Positions 26,401 through 38,953 of a stretch of DNA of 64,000 bases are shown one piece after another. The stretch lies in contig CM070569.1 of NCBI GenBank assembly GCA_036346355.1, positions 42,386,276 through 42,450,275 of the forward strand, written 5' to 3'. The notes below the pieces were generated by a model. The model was not told where the DNA came from and searched no databases. It saw nothing but the letters and a program-made list of their open reading frames with translations. This DNA comes from Rhipidocladum racemiflorum (Eukaryota; Streptophyta; Magnoliopsida; Poales; Poaceae). Position 1 is the stretch's first letter. The number at the start of each line of letters is the position of its first letter. A program made the position numbers and the translations under genes.

Positions 26401-27267
26401 ACCAGGAGGTGAGAACGCCGCGCTGCCTTCGCTTGGCTCGGCGCCCGCTCGCGTGGGCTAAGCGAGTGATCCGGGTGGAACTCGAGGCCCTCTCGCGAGG
26501 GGGTCCCTAGCCGACAATCCCGTACGCTGGCGTCCGACCCACCGGGGCGATCCATAAAGAATCTTTCTTACTCGATCTCGTATCGACCTTGGATCGTCCG
26601 ATCCAAGGTGTACTGGCCGCCACCCGCCGACGGGTTCTCGTGGAGAGCGTGAGGTGTGATCCCGGACGTGAGTTAAGGCGATTGGGTCGTCCGCCACCCA
26701 ACTAGGGGCCCGAGGGCTCGCCTTTGTCCTCACCTCTTGCCCATTTTTTGCCGTGGTGGATATCATCGCCTCTTGCCTTAGGGACCACGGGTCGGGCATA
26801 GGTCGGTGTGTGTATCACAAAAGTTAGAGAGTTGGGAAATCGAGAGACGCCAACCGTGAGGCTCGTTCTGACCGATCGTGGGTCGACCCGCTTGGCACTT
26901 CCTTTCGTCAAGCACTACTTAGAATCCGTAGCGCCGGGCGAGGGCCGAGTACTTTTGGTCGAAAGTTTGGCCGTCTTGGGAGGACCCGACGATTGGTGTG
27001 TCAACGACCCGCGGACCCTTGTAGCCCTGAGTGGGGCGGGCGGTTTGTTTGTTACCGCCACGCAGCGCCACTTGGAAGGTAATAACGAGTGTGTAAGAAG
27101 AAGGTATTCACTTATCTTTCTTTATGATCGGGCGAGGTTTTGTTCAACGCGTGAATTGGCGGTGCTTGGTTCCTCGCTCGCTTGCTTTGGCGCTTCTACG
27201 GCCACGCCTGGTCAAAAGGTGCGTCATGAATGTCGGGTATCCCGTAGCCGCTTCGCTTGCTGGATCG

Positions 27268-27653
27268 CCTATAAATAGGCGGAGGGTGGGCGCTGGACTT
27301 CATTCAAGAACGCTGAGACGAAATGCCGACTTGCTTTTATGGTCGCCGCTTTCTCATTCCTGTTCAAGGATGAGAACCCACCGATCGATGAGATCGATCG
27401 ACTCCTTCAACGCAGAGGCAAGGATGAGGAGGAGTTGGGGCGACGAGCTGGCCGTCCTTATAGGGCGGGCCTTCGGCCGGAGCGGGGTTGGATCGAGCCT
27501 GGAGCGGGAGGCGAGGAGGAGGAGCGGAGCGGCGCGATAAGCCGCGTCGTCGTGAGGGAACCGCCCGAGCGCATGAGCAATTGGGGAGCGGGGCGCCTGC
27601 CCTCCTCGCGCTCCTTCTCCTTCCGGAGCCTGAGTCGACAAGGCGACATCTAG
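27268..27653 (+). other. Possible antisense promoter and small ORF within the Gypsy element
   Basis: A palindromic TATA motif GCCTATAAATAGGC (27268-27280) on the strand opposite pol is followed 60 bp later by a 104-codon frame (27339-27653) starting MVAAFSFLFKDENPP. I do not recognise the product. Grande-type elements are known to carry reverse-oriented genes between pol and the 3-prime LTR, which is why I list it. Function is unproven and the frame may be chance. Confidence 0.3.
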
Positions 27654-28410
27654 GCTCGCGCGACGACAGTGCCGCCATCGCCTGATCGTCTTTGCCGCGA
27701 TTTTCTTCCGACGGGCGGTCCTCGTGTCGGATTCAAGCTCCTGGGACCATAGAGGTCACATAGGGGCGCGGCTGCCGCTTCTTGAAGGTGCGTCCGGCGG
27801 ATCGGGCTCTCAAGCGGGAGGTTTCGGCGATCGGCTATTTTTGTAAGGCGTCGGCAAAAATTGGAGCTGGAAGCCAAGCCGTGCTTTGAGAGGGACGATA
27901 AGTCAGGATCAATCGTCAAGGCGGGAAGACCCTTAAACGAGAAAAAGCTTTCTTGGTTTTAGACTTTCTTGTTTCTAAAGAATGTAAATGCCGTTGAATT
28001 GAAGAAAACAAAGGTGTTCGGGTTTTACATATGTATTTTCGCTATTTTTCGGTTTGTTGCCTTAAGACATGCCGGTCATGGTTCTTGGGTCATGAGGGAC
28101 CAACCGACCAGTGATCGACATGTTCGGCTCAGAAAAAGTAGAAAACAGGTTTTGGCGCGAAGCGTTAGTTCCCGCAATCAGATACCATCCTCGTTTCGCC
28201 TCTTTTTTCCTTAGCGAGATACCACTTCGCAATCAGCGCATGGGCGAGGCCGTGGTATTCGGTCGGGCGTAAAAAGACCGAACGACGGTGAATGACAGCG
28301 GTTGAACGGGATGTCGACCCGAGTGGAAAACAATGCTACGGCGTAGGCCCGTAAAAAAAGGTGAACATGGTAATGAACGAGGTAGAAAAAGGGCTAAGGG
28401 TAGAATCGCC

Positions 28411-29395
28411 TTAGCTTTTCGATGTTCCAGGGCGTTGACAAGATATTGCCGCTTCGGGATCTTGAGCCGGTAAGTGCCAGGTCGAAGGACCTCTACTACA
28501 ATGAAGGGGCTCCTCCCAAGGAGGAGAGCTTGTGCCACCTTTGTTGGATCGACCGGCGCAGTAACTGTGTCGTGTTGAACGCCGCTCTAACCTTGCTTGT
28601 GGGTAGCGCCGCGCAGTTGTTCTGGCTGAGTATTTGGTGACGAACGACGGCGCATATCTCGCTTCATCGAGCTTCGACAAGTTTGCTGACTCGAGCCTGC
28701 CCGGTTCGTGGCTGCCTGATTTTGGGGCGCCAGGTCCAAGTCGGTCGGTAAGATGGCTTCGCCCGAATGCCAGGAAAAACGGGCGTGAACCCGGCCGACC
28801 GGGTCGGGTGGTCCGTAAGCTCCAAAGTACGGGGAGGTACCTTCTACCGCCCAACGCCCCAGCACTCTCTTCGGGCCGATGAAGATTCGCGCTTGAGCCT
28901 TCTTGGAGGATCATGCCGTTCTGCTGGCTCGACTTGGCCGTTCGCAGGGGCGACGGCCGCCAATCCACGGATCTGGCTGTCCGCAGAGCTCGAGAAACTC
29001 CTTTCCCGTGAAGCGGTTCGCTGTCGGTGATGATGGAGTTCTGACTCCAAACCAGAGTGACGATTGCGGATGATGAAGTCCGTACTGCCGCTACCAAGTG
29101 ATTGTTGTGATCGGCTTGGCTTCTATCCACTTGGTGAACTTGTCTATCGCAACCAACAGGTGAAGCCCCGCGCTTTCTTTGAAGGGGCCCGACTGCATCG
29201 AGTCCCCAAACGGCGAAGGGCCAGTGATAGGGATCGTTTCGAGGGCTTGCGCCGGAGGTGAGTTTGCCGAGCTAAGAATTGGCACCTTCGTGACGTCCGG
29301 ATGATTTGTTTCTGAGTCGCCACGGCGGTCGGCCAAGAGAAACCCCGCTTAAGGCTTTCCCGACCAGTGCTCCGTGACCAGTGGTGTCCGCAAAC
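28411..29395 (-). pseudogene. Gypsy integrase (degenerate)
   Basis: Minus-strand frames contain LLVAIDKFTKWIEAKPIT (catalytic core start), NGMILQ, LPVLWSLRTT and, near the end, FIVVEVLRPGTYRLK, the C-terminal domain that binds DNA. Pieces are in several frames. The zinc-finger linker is split: GRELLRDIHGG lies at about 34057-34018, the rest resumes at 29395, on the other side of the 4.6-kb insert. Confidence 0.75.
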
Positions 29396-29400
29396 CCCGC

Positions 29401-32400
29401 GGTAACGCCCCTAGTTTTCGCTGAGAAAATCTAATTTAAATTATTTAAATTCAAATTTTGGATTTTCCTTGGTGTTTATATTAACCTGGCATCCATTCCC
29501 TCCCAAGATCGGGAATTAATTCCTCCTGGCCGAAAAATCGGATTTTCCAGCCTTCACGCCAGTATCCGAATTTCACCCGAGTCCAAAAATGCTCCAAAAA
29601 GTCCCAAACCACTTTTAAAATGTTCCAAATATTCCAAAATGATTTTAGGAACCTTTCCCCGGATTTTTGGACCTCCGTTCCTATTTTATCTCGCGCGGCT
29701 TTTGTTTAATGCCTGCGATCCGCGCCCGAATATTCAATTCCTCAAATTTCATCCAAATTCAACCAAACCACTTCCATTGAGTTCCAAATAACCTAAAATG
29801 GCTCTAGGAATTTTTCCGGAATTTTTAGGCCATTTTTTCCTTATTTTTCTCTAGGGTGGTTCATTCACAGATTAATCCTGGCCAACCAGGACTCGCCACG
29901 TGGCATCGCTACAGTACCATCTTCAACCTCACGAAGTCTTCTTCAAAGGGAAGAACAGAAGCGTTCCTTTGGAGTTCCTCCATTCAAACCCCCTTCAACT
30001 TCTCCATTTCAACTCCAAACTCGAACGGCCGGATCCGCTTGGAATCGCGACTTCCTCTTTCCATCCATGGGGTTAATGCACCGAGATCTCGCCGATTGTG
30101 CGCGTAGCTTCAAGAAACCGTGATGCACCATTATGGCAATAATTCATCCGCTTAACTCCACCCGCGCATCTCCGCCTCCATTATCTGTGGGGGAGTGCTC
30201 TTCCCAGAGTCTAGTCCTCCTTAAGCCTCTCCAACTCATTCTTCCGTGAGATCGAAAAACCGGCAGAACCTACCATTTTTATGCGTTTCGTTCTTGGGCA
30301 TAGCTCTCTCTCCGGTCAATCTCTTCTCCGGTTGATTCTCGTGGTTCGTATGGATGTCTAGATTCTTATTCATCTATCAATTTTAGGTTTCTCGCGGATT
30401 AATTTTAATTTGAGCTTTGTTCTTTCGGCCGAGTTCGCTTCTTCGTCGAATTCATCCTCTCCTATGAGAATTGGTTCGATTCCTTTCATCCCTAGGCTCA
30501 AGTGAAGAGGTCCTTTGCATGATTCTACAATTAGTTGTGGTGGTCATGTTCAAAATTTGGAGCAAATTTGAGTTTTTGGGCTAAAACGGTGCTCTTCGTT
30601 TGGATCCACTCCGCTGAAGCTCGTAAGGCCGCTTCGGCTGCCGCCGGCTTTCGCCGGACACCGCCGCTTTTCCTTCAGGTCTCGCGCCGCCCTCGCTCAC
30701 TGCGCTGCGCTTCCCGCTGGCCCAGGCGCTTCATCGCTTTCGCCGCCAAGACGCGCTTCGGCCTGCCGCTACGGCCGCCTTGGCCTCGCCGCCTGGCTGC
30801 CGCCATCAGCCTCCGCCTTCGGCCGACCTCGCCGCCACGCTCACTTCGCCTTCGGGCGCCAGGCCGCCTCGTGGCTGGCTCACACAGGCGCTGCTCCGAT
30901 CGCTGCCGCGGCCGCCGGACTTTGGCCGCCGCCGCTTTCCACTGCCGCCGCCTAGCCGCCTAACACGCTGAAGGGAGCCTAAGCTCCTCGTTTGCTCCAT
31001 TTGGGGAAGAAGCCCCATCACAATGTGAAGGGGCCCCACCTGCCATAGTCACAAACCAAGTCAAAGTGATCAAACCAGCCAGTCAAAGTCCAAGTTTGAC
31101 CAGTCAGAACCTAACGGAATATTCGAGAATATTCCCGATTTTCCAATTTATTCAAAATTCAAACTTAAGCTCATAACTTTTCGTCCCGAATCTGATCGAC
31201 TCCGCTCAAGTTCCTAAATTCTTCTAAAATCAAGATCTACCTGCCAGTACTAATTTTGTAATTTTTGGATTTTATTTATTTTCTTTTATTTATTTATTGT
31301 CTCGTTTTGCGTAGTCGATTTGCTCCGCCGAGTCCACGACTCGCCGGGACTTCAAAGAGTTCAACCTTCTCGCTGTGACCGAGGCAAGTCTCCTTGACGC
31401 ATGTTGAACCCATGTTTTATAACTGTTTATAATTTGCTTTTACCAATTGCATTGCTATTTACATAAATGATGATGTTAAACTTTAAGTTGCTCGTTATAC
31501 CTGTTGTTTATACCTAATTGAAATTGCTATTCATGACACTTTGTAGCAATAGAATAGTAATCCACCAATATAAATGATTTTGTGAAAAATTAATCTTTGA
31601 CTCGGAAATGATTGCTTGGAGGACCTTTTGGATGAAACCACTAGTATGGAATGTAAATGGAGAATAGCTGCTTATTAGTATTGATAGGGATTATTAGTTA
31701 TGAGATTGATTTATGGATGTTGATGGTTGAATTATGGTGAAGTTGGATTGTGATAGCGATTCGCATTACGATTTGTATAGTTTGGAAGAATATGGGAAGA
31801 TGTAGGATGTCAAGAATAATATTCGGTAAAAGTAAATAAATGATATTGAGAGGCATACTTGTGGATTAAATAGAATAAGTGGTGACTTATATTTCGGTGG
31901 ATGTTAGCAAACATATTTGGTGATAATCAATTATGGAGAATTGTGAATAGTCCAGAATAGTTGGTAATTTATTAAATGACATGGTTACATATTCTCGGTG
32001 GTTTAGAGGATGATTATTGAAAAATGGTATCGCGATAACCATTTAGGTGGGATTGTGAATAATGTGGATCATGGGTGATTTGTTTAGTAAACGTGGTATC
32101 ATTGGTTATGGAAATAGCTGTAGTCGATGAATTAATGAAGTCTTGGATTTATAGAATCTTTCTCGAAGGATACTTAGAGTAAGATTATGAATTATTCCTA
32201 GTGGATTAAAGTTGATGATTTGAAGACGAGAATGTGATGGATTAAATATATAATGTTATGAAGTAATATCGGTGGATTGTATTCTAAATGATTAGAGATA
32301 GTATTGTGAAGTATTCTCGGCATTTTAGCAGATGACCTTGTGAAATATTCACAGTGGATGATAAGATTGATCGCCGTATGATTGGTGGATAAATCACTAA

Positions 32401-34012
32401 TACAGGACATAGTTCAAGGGAAATATTTCTTATACAAATATGATTGTGGTTCTACAAGACTTTGGAGTTATGATAGTACCATGATGTATTTCCTACTTGG
32501 TGGATACTATATCAAATTAGATTATTCTTATGATTGTAACGTTATGGCAATAGAGGGATTGTTGGAGAATATGCAGTTGATTATAAGGATTGCAATCAAA
32601 CCCGAGGATTTGTATTTTATAAAAATAAACTATTGGTGGAATAGAATAGTACGGTAGAAATGCTTAGCCTCGCTGTCGGTCAATATTCACCTATGGGTGG
32701 GACTTTCAATTATCTCTTGAAAACTTGTATTGGAAGTTATAGGCAAGGAGTATTGCCAATGGTTTACAAAATAAAAATAAAATGAAAAATGATTTCGACT
32801 TGGGCGGCATGGAATGTCGGGTGGAAGCGAACCAAGTCTTGGTTCTTTTGTGCAAGCACCGCCCCAAGTCAATTAAGGACCGACGCTTATGACTGTCTCC
32901 ATTCTAAGCATAACCGTACAACCACATGTCAAAGTGGGCACGACTGCTAACTAATTTGTAGAAACTCGACTTAGACTCACCACTCGGTGGTTGTGTGAGA
33001 GCCGACGGAGGCATTATTGTTGTGGTTGTTGTTGTTTGTCTCACACGGCGCAAGAGGGGCTTCAGATCTGGCGGACGGAACCCTAATGTGAAACCTCGTG
33101 GGTGGGTCGTTAGGCGTATACATTGTAAAGGCCTTGTCATGATATCCCTCGCCGCACACCTAAGGAAGTGTGCTAATAGCTTGGCATCAAGGGAATATCA
33201 TGTCTTGTGGGTAAAGTTGTACACCTCTGCAGAGTTAAAACTATTCGAATAGCCGTGCCTACGGTCAAAGGCAAAGCGAAGAATGCTTTCATACTGGTAG
33301 ACTTTGGTTTTTGGTTTCAAACTAAACAATGGTTTGTTTTGGGATCCGGGAGCGGTTAGACCTCTCGGGTGTGCTCGGCTAGCCGTAGGTGGAAGGAACT
33401 GATTTTGTGAACCATGGCGGACATAGCCATGTGATTGGATTGAACCCTAATTTTGCTGAGATGTGGCGGATAGAGCCTGTATATTAGTGAGTGGTGGTTA
33501 GAACCTTCACTACAATATTACATAATTCAATTATTAAAAAGAATTGCTCAAATATGCTTTGTAAAAATTATTAACAAGTATGATTTGATGAAACTTGGCT
33601 TTATGCAAAAGAACCATATTAAGCCATCCTTGGATAGCCTACATTGTGCATAATTTCCCAGACTTGCTGAGTACTTTATGTACTCACGTGCTACATTCTT
33701 ATCCTCTCTCGTATGAAAGAAGCTGTTCAAGATTTCCAACGACTAGGTGCGTTTCTCCACTCGATTGCTGTGGGCAATTGGATGGGTCGCATTGGCGGCC
33801 TTCCGCCGCAGCTTGTTCAAGTTGTTCGGCTCAGCCGTGAATGGTAAACTTTGACCTTAAGGTCTTTGCTTTTATTTGGTATTATTCTTATTTAGTTATT
33901 TGTATTCGTGATATGGTTGTTGATTCATCACTTTTGACTGTGTGTACTAGCTCGATCCGGGACTAGTACTGAAATACCTGAAGGACTCAGGATAGCCGAT
34001 CCGGGGCCTACA
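29401..34012 (+). mobile_element. Large solo LTR or non-autonomous LTR element inside pol (4.6 kb)
   Basis: Flanked by a perfect 5-bp duplication CCCGC (29396-29400, 34013-34017) and cutting the integrase linker. Ends are GGTAACGCCCC and GGGGCCTACA; with one change (T to G) these are the TG...CA inverted ends of an LTR. I find no internal second copy of the terminal sequence and no gag or pol frame, so a solo LTR of an unusually long LTR is the simplest reading. A palindrome GAGTACTTTATGTACTC (33669-33685) resembles a motif of long grass Gypsy LTRs and suggests plus orientation. Confidence 0.65.
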
Positions 34013-34485
34013 CCCGCCGTGGATGTCGCGGAGTAGCTCTCTTCCTTGGTGGGACACATTTGGAGGAGGATCCTGGAGGGGCTCCTTCAGAGGTCGTTGC
34101 CGATCAAGATGAAGGATTTTGCCCGACGGCGGCGGGCCTCGGTTGGGTCGTCGGGGAGGGAACCGTCGATCACCGATCGATGAAGGGATTCCTCCAATCG
34201 GTGCTGGTCATCGACGTTGTAACCCGGCTTGACCAGCTCGGCCTTTGTCGGGTCGCTTGGCCGATCGTCCGGGCGATCGGTCCGGATGGATGCTTGGTGT
34301 AGGTCGAGGACGAAAATTCCCGGCGGGACCGGCCCTCTGCCGGAGGCGAGACTAGCCAGGTGATCGGCCTCTCCGTTGTTCCGTCTCAGTAGCTATGATG
34401 GAGCTCAAATCCTTTGAACTTCGCTCCGGTTATGCGTACCTCTCGGCGAGGGTCGCCATCCGATCGTCGCGAGGTTCTGCAGCCT

Positions 34486-34851
34486 TCATGACTTGATCGA
34501 CAGTTTTGAGTCGCCATGCACGCATAACCGCAGAGCTCGAGTCGGCGGCGATGCGGAGACCAGTAACGAGGGCCTCATACTCGGCGACGTTGTTGGTTGC
34601 GTCGAAAAGTAGCCGGATGACGTACCGAAGCTTGTTCCCGAGTGGTGAAAGAATGACGACCCCGGCCCCGGCTCCGTTTTGGTGAAGGACCCGTCGAAGT
34701 ACATCGTCCAGTACTCAGGGTCTTCGAGCGGAGGTGGGGCCTGGGCTTCGGTCCACTCGGCGACGAAGTCGGCTAGAACTTGAGATTTTATGGCGGTCAC
34801 CGAGGACATAGGATACGCCATGCCCATTGAGCTCGAGTGCCCACTTGGCAA
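34486..34851 (-). pseudogene. Gypsy RNase H domain (degenerate)
   Basis: Minus-strand frame containing SQVLADFVAEWTE, MYFDGSFTK and HGDSKLSIK: the link from RT to RNase H and two RNase H core motifs. The frame starts after a break and ends in a stop before the rest of the domain. Confidence 0.65.
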
Positions 34852-35229
34852 TTCTTAGGGCGTCGCGCGTTATGGATGACCTCGCGCCGAGTGGTAGGGA
34901 GGTTACCACGAAACGTGGCCGGTTGAAGTAATGTACCGGCTTTCTTTCGTGATCGAAGCTGCGTAGAGCATCTTACGAATCTGCGGGTACCGTGCCTTGG
35001 ACTCGGAGAGTACTTCGCTAATGAAGTAGACCGGCTGGATCTTAAGGACCCGCTTCTTCTTACGCTCGCTCCGCGACAAGTGCCGTCTTGACGACCTGGG
35101 TCGTGGCGGCAATGTAGAGTAGCAGAGGCTCTTCGGCGCCGGGCGACCAAAGATCGAGGGGTGGTCGGAAAACCTTTAGCGCGTCGGCGCCTGAGCCTCC
35201 TTCGCCCACCAAGTGGTCGGATTTCCTCA

Positions 35230-35942
35230 GGAGTTTGTATAGAGGCAAGCCGCGTCACGGGGCGTGAAGCGACTCAGGGCCGCTAGGCATCCCGTCGACC
35301 TTTGGGCCCCTTTGAGGTTGCCGATCGGCCCCATCCTTAAGATCGCGGAGATCTTGTCTCGGCTTCGATGCGATGCGCCGGAGATGATGAAGCCGAGTAG
35401 CTTCCCCTTGGGTACCCCGAAAACGCATTTCTCGGGGTTGAGCTTGATGCGGAACCGTCGAAGGTTCGCGAAAGTCTCCTCCAGATCGGCGATGATGTCG
35501 CTGGTCTTCCTGGTCTTGACAACGATGTCGTCGACGTACGCCTCGACATTGCGGCCGATCTGGTCGGAAAGGCAGGTCTGCATACATCTCTGGTATGTAG
35601 CCCCCGCGTTTTTCAGGCCAAACGGCATTGTCACGTAGCAGAACGAACCGTATGGAGTGATGAAGGAAGTCGCGAAATGGTCGCCTTCTTTCATCGCGAT
35701 CCGGTGGTACTCTGAGTAGGCATCCGTAAAGGACAGGATTCGCACCTGCGCGTGGAGTCTACCATTTGGTCGATACGGTAGAGGAATGGATCTTTCGGAC
35801 ATGCCTTGTTTAGGCTTGTGTAGTCGACACACATTCTCCATTTCAGTCTTCTTTTTACAAGCAGGTTTGCTAACCACTCGGTGGCGAACTTCTTTGATGA
35901 ACCTGCGGCCAAGAGCTTGGCTATTTCCTCTCCTATGGCCAC
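35230..35942 (-). pseudogene. Gypsy reverse transcriptase (partly open)
   Basis: The minus-strand frame 35877-35227 is open for 216 codons and holds FTDAYSEYHRIAMK, GSFCYVTMPFGLKNAGATY and YVDDIVVK, the finger and palm motifs of Ty3/Gypsy RT with the YVDD catalytic pair. An overlapping frame (35942-35691) supplies WLANLLVKRRLKWRMCVDY upstream, so at least one frameshift separates the two. RT would copy element RNA into DNA. Confidence 0.8.
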
Positions 35943-36519
35943 GCGCGCTCCTTCGGCGAAGACAGGCGATCGGTCTAGACCAGTGCCGGATGTTCAGGGA
36001 GTGCTCGGCGACTTCCTCGGGATCCCGGCATGTCGGAGGGCTTCCATGCGGCGTCGGTTGGCGCGGAGGAAGTCCGAGCGCTTCCTATTTGGCAGAAGCG
36101 TGGTCCCGATCCGAGCGGTTTTGGTCGGGTCCTCCGGTCGACCTCGATCGTCTTTGTGTCCTCGGTGGACTTGAAGGAGCCCGGTCCGACTTGCTAGAGT
36201 CGGAGCGGACTCGAGGTGTCTTCGAGGCCGGCGAGCTCGGTGGATGCGACGATCGCCGAGGCCAATCCGCGAGCTGGAAAGACGCGCTGATGATCACCCC
36301 ATGCGGCCGGCATCTTGACAGGTAGGTGTAGTTGGGGATCGCCATGAACTTCGTAGCATGGTCTCCCTAGGATGGCGTGGTAGGAGCCGGAAAATCCACG
36401 ACCTCGAAGGTGAGGGTCTCGAAGTTAACCGGGCTCCCGAACGTGGCGCAGGTCGACGCCAGGAACGACGCCGTGAAAGGGTGCTCGCTGGTCGGTCGAA
36501 GGCTCGGCGGGGATCCCCA

Positions 36520-36720
36520 TGGCGCCGAGGGTCTCAACGTAAAGCGATGTTGAGGCTGCCGCCTCCCATGAGCACCTTAGTCAGCGCTTTGTTCCCACGA
36601 TGGGGTCAATGACGGCCGGTACCTCCTGGTTGCGGACGTGGTCGGGGTGGTCGCGGCCAAAGGTGATCGGGACTCCGACCAGAAGGTATTTAGGTACTGG
36701 GCTTGCCGCGAACACCTCAG
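36520..36720 (-). pseudogene. Gypsy protease region (degenerate)
   Basis: A minus-strand frame contains ITFGRDHPDHVRN and PAVIDPIVGTKR then stops; the continuation KVLMGGGSLNI lies in another frame. The position where this family normally has the catalytic Asp of the protease is changed, so besides the frameshift the active site looks lost. Retroviral-type aspartic protease that would cut the polyprotein. Confidence 0.55.
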
Positions 36721-37068
36721 CAGCGAGCTTGAGCTGCCTCCGGTCGGCGTAGCTTGCCGGTCGCCGAAGATCATGAGGCAACCGCCTCGGGAAGCCGACG
36801 TTTGCCTCTTCGATCTCGGTGGTCGGCGCCGAAGTCTTGCCTCTTTCCTTTGCCGTGGCGTCGTGGGGGTTCCGGAAGAAAACGCCAGACTTCAGCCTCC
36901 GATACTTGTGCTCGACGGGTATCCGTGGTTCGGACACGCGTTTCCATCGCTTCGAAGTGGTCGGGTTGCTGCCTTGCGGCTTTCCAGCGGTCCTCGCGGA
37001 CTGTTTGCCGGCGGGGGCGGTCGGAGGAGGGGCTACCTCGCCCGACTTCCCTTTGTCGAAGATGACAT

Positions 37069-37733
37069 CTACGGCCTCCGCCCGAGGCGTGGTTGGTGGC
37101 AATGTCCAGGAGTTCTTTGGTGGTCTTGGGTGACACCCCAATTTATGGACCAAGTCTTGGAAGTGGTGTCAGATGAATGTTCCCACGACATCGGTCGCGG
37201 ATGTCGTGGAGCTATTGGGAAAACGCGTCGGATGTAGTCAGTCCCGTGAATTCCTCGGTCGCTTGTAGGTGCCTGGAAGTTGCCAACGGCGGTGCTTGAG
37301 GTCGGCGATCCGGATGATGTTGGCGGGCAGATATTCGAGCCATGCCCGGCCGAGTCCGCCAAGTAGATGGGGAGGTATTGGATGACAAAAGGTCGCCTGC
37401 GAGCGGTAATCTTCCGACCATACATCGGGTTTGTAGCCCCTGGCTATGTTGGCCGGCGCCGGACCGGCAGGAACTTCGCGAATCTCCCGGCAGAATGCCC
37501 GTGGCCCGGCCATCGGGGTCACGCTCGGGTCGTTCCTCATTCTTCGCGTTTGGAGGGTGGTGCGGCGCCGCTCGGCCCCCAAACGTTGGTGCACCGGGTG
37601 CGCGATGCCTGGGGTTGTCCGGAAGGTGACGCTGCCCTTGTTTCGCTCCGGCCTCGGATGGCGTCGGCGCCATCCAAGAGGCGTCCGAACGCTGCGATCC
37701 GTGGCCATACGCGTCTTCTGCCGCCGCCTCCAC
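37069..37733 (-). pseudogene. Gypsy gag (degenerate)
   Basis: Overlapping minus-strand frames contain REIREVPAGPA, GYKPDVWSEDYR, AWLEYLPANII and a FQAPT/LPGTYKRP segment, recognisable pieces of the retrotransposon gag domain of Tat-type Gypsy elements. The pieces fall in different frames, so several frameshifts are present. An N-terminal Arg/Pro-rich part continues to about 38300 without clear homology. Confidence 0.7.
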
Positions 37734-38411
37734 CAGGCCCCGGAGGTTCTCGTGGGTAGCCTTGGCCGCGGGATCGCCTGGCTCGGGAATGCCGCGGACG
37801 GCGATGTTTTGGCCAGCAGGGAAAAACGATGAATCGTCCGCCCCTAGCTACCGGTGGTGGACTGGACCGTGGCCAGCGCAGGTGGAGCACCAGTCGGCCT
37901 GGAGCTTGTCGAGCTCGGCCTTTGAGCCTTCCGCCGCCGGTGATCCTCCCTGTGTTGGCGGAGAGTCTTTGGCGTGTCGGGTCGCTGTAGCGTGGTTCTT
38001 ATCTCTTCCTCCGCTTAGAGCCGTGGTCGGAGGAGTTGTCCGAGTGGTGGTCGCCGGGACATGGCCGACCATTGCCACGGCAGCAGGTCGCGGCGGGTGC
38101 GACCGCCATCGCCGATGCCTCGCGCCGCTTGGGGTGATGGGGCCTCGGCGCGTTTCGCTGCCGGGTCCGCGGCGGGGGACCTCGAGCCGAGGTCTCTCGG
38201 CGCCGTGAGGGCGCTGGGTCCTCGGTGGACACTTGGCGCCGGAGTATGGCGGGACGATCACTATCCGTCTCCGCCGTGGTGGTGACGGTCGAGGAGCCGA
38301 ACGGATCGACGCTATCGGCATGGCGATGTCGGAGAAAGAAAGGGAACCGCCGAGGAAGCTAAGCGGGAAAATGGCGGCAACGCCGCGTGCACAGCCCCTA
38401 CCGGGCGCGCC

Positions 38412-38953
38412 AACCGGTGTTTCGAGCACCGGCCAATGAATTTGTATAGGTAAGAGGGGGTGCACGCTCCTCTCTCTCGACGGCTTACTCGGGTGAGCAC
38501 AAGATGTATCGTTCGGCCGAACGCCCTACTCCGATTCGTGTGGGTTTGATTGTATTGATTCCTCGGTTGTCCGTCGCCTTACATGCTCGCTCCTCCCCTT
38601 TATATAGGCGAGGAGGAGGTTACATTGTTGCTTAAAAAAGAGAAAAAGATCGTGCTTTAGCCGCCCGCAAGTGGCGGGCCGATGGGATCTGGCCGCTCCC
38701 TTGCCTCGGTCGGCGTAGTTGTGCCGCCGTAGTAAATGCGAGAGTTGGGGACTTGTGCCGCTGCGTCATCATTACGGCCAGCATTTAATGCGCTCGATAC
38801 GCAATAAATGCTGTCGCTTCTTCAGGGATTTCGCCGACTTGGTCATGGCTACGGCTTTTCCTCGGCAGCCGTGGCTTTGGGCCCCGACCGGCCTGGTTCG
38901 GCCCACGCGCCCTTTCGGGCCGCTGGGGGTACCCATGGCCTGGGTACTCGTCA
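38412..38953 (-). repeat. 5-prime LTR of the Gypsy element
   Basis: 542 bp, similar to the 24879 LTR but with many substitutions and small indels, so the insertion is not recent. The TATA box is kept (TATATAAAGGGG on the minus strand near 38597-38607). The inner end has changed from ACA to GTT (minus strand). Confidence 0.8.

Larger units (their letters stand above)
24879..38953 (-). mobile_element. Ty3/Gypsy LTR retrotransposon, Grande/Tat-like (14.1 kb, degenerate)
   Basis: Perfect 5-bp target duplication GAACC (24874-24878 and 38954-38958). LTRs of 550 and 542 bp end the element; coding order on the minus strand is gag, protease, RT, RNase H, integrase, as in Ty3/Gypsy. After the 5-prime LTR comes GGCGCGCCCGGTAGGGG, resembling primer-site regions of grass Gypsy elements. 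About 3 kb without pol homology lie between integrase and the 3-prime LTR, as in Grande-type elements. All frames are broken, and a 4.6-kb insert splits pol. Lineage is inferred from recognisable gag and RT text. Confidence 0.85.

Noticed and set aside
32995..33252. 85-codon plus-strand frame in the 4.6-kb insert
   Set aside because: Poly-Val from a GTTGTTGTT run, no domain; the region reads as LTR noncoding DNA.
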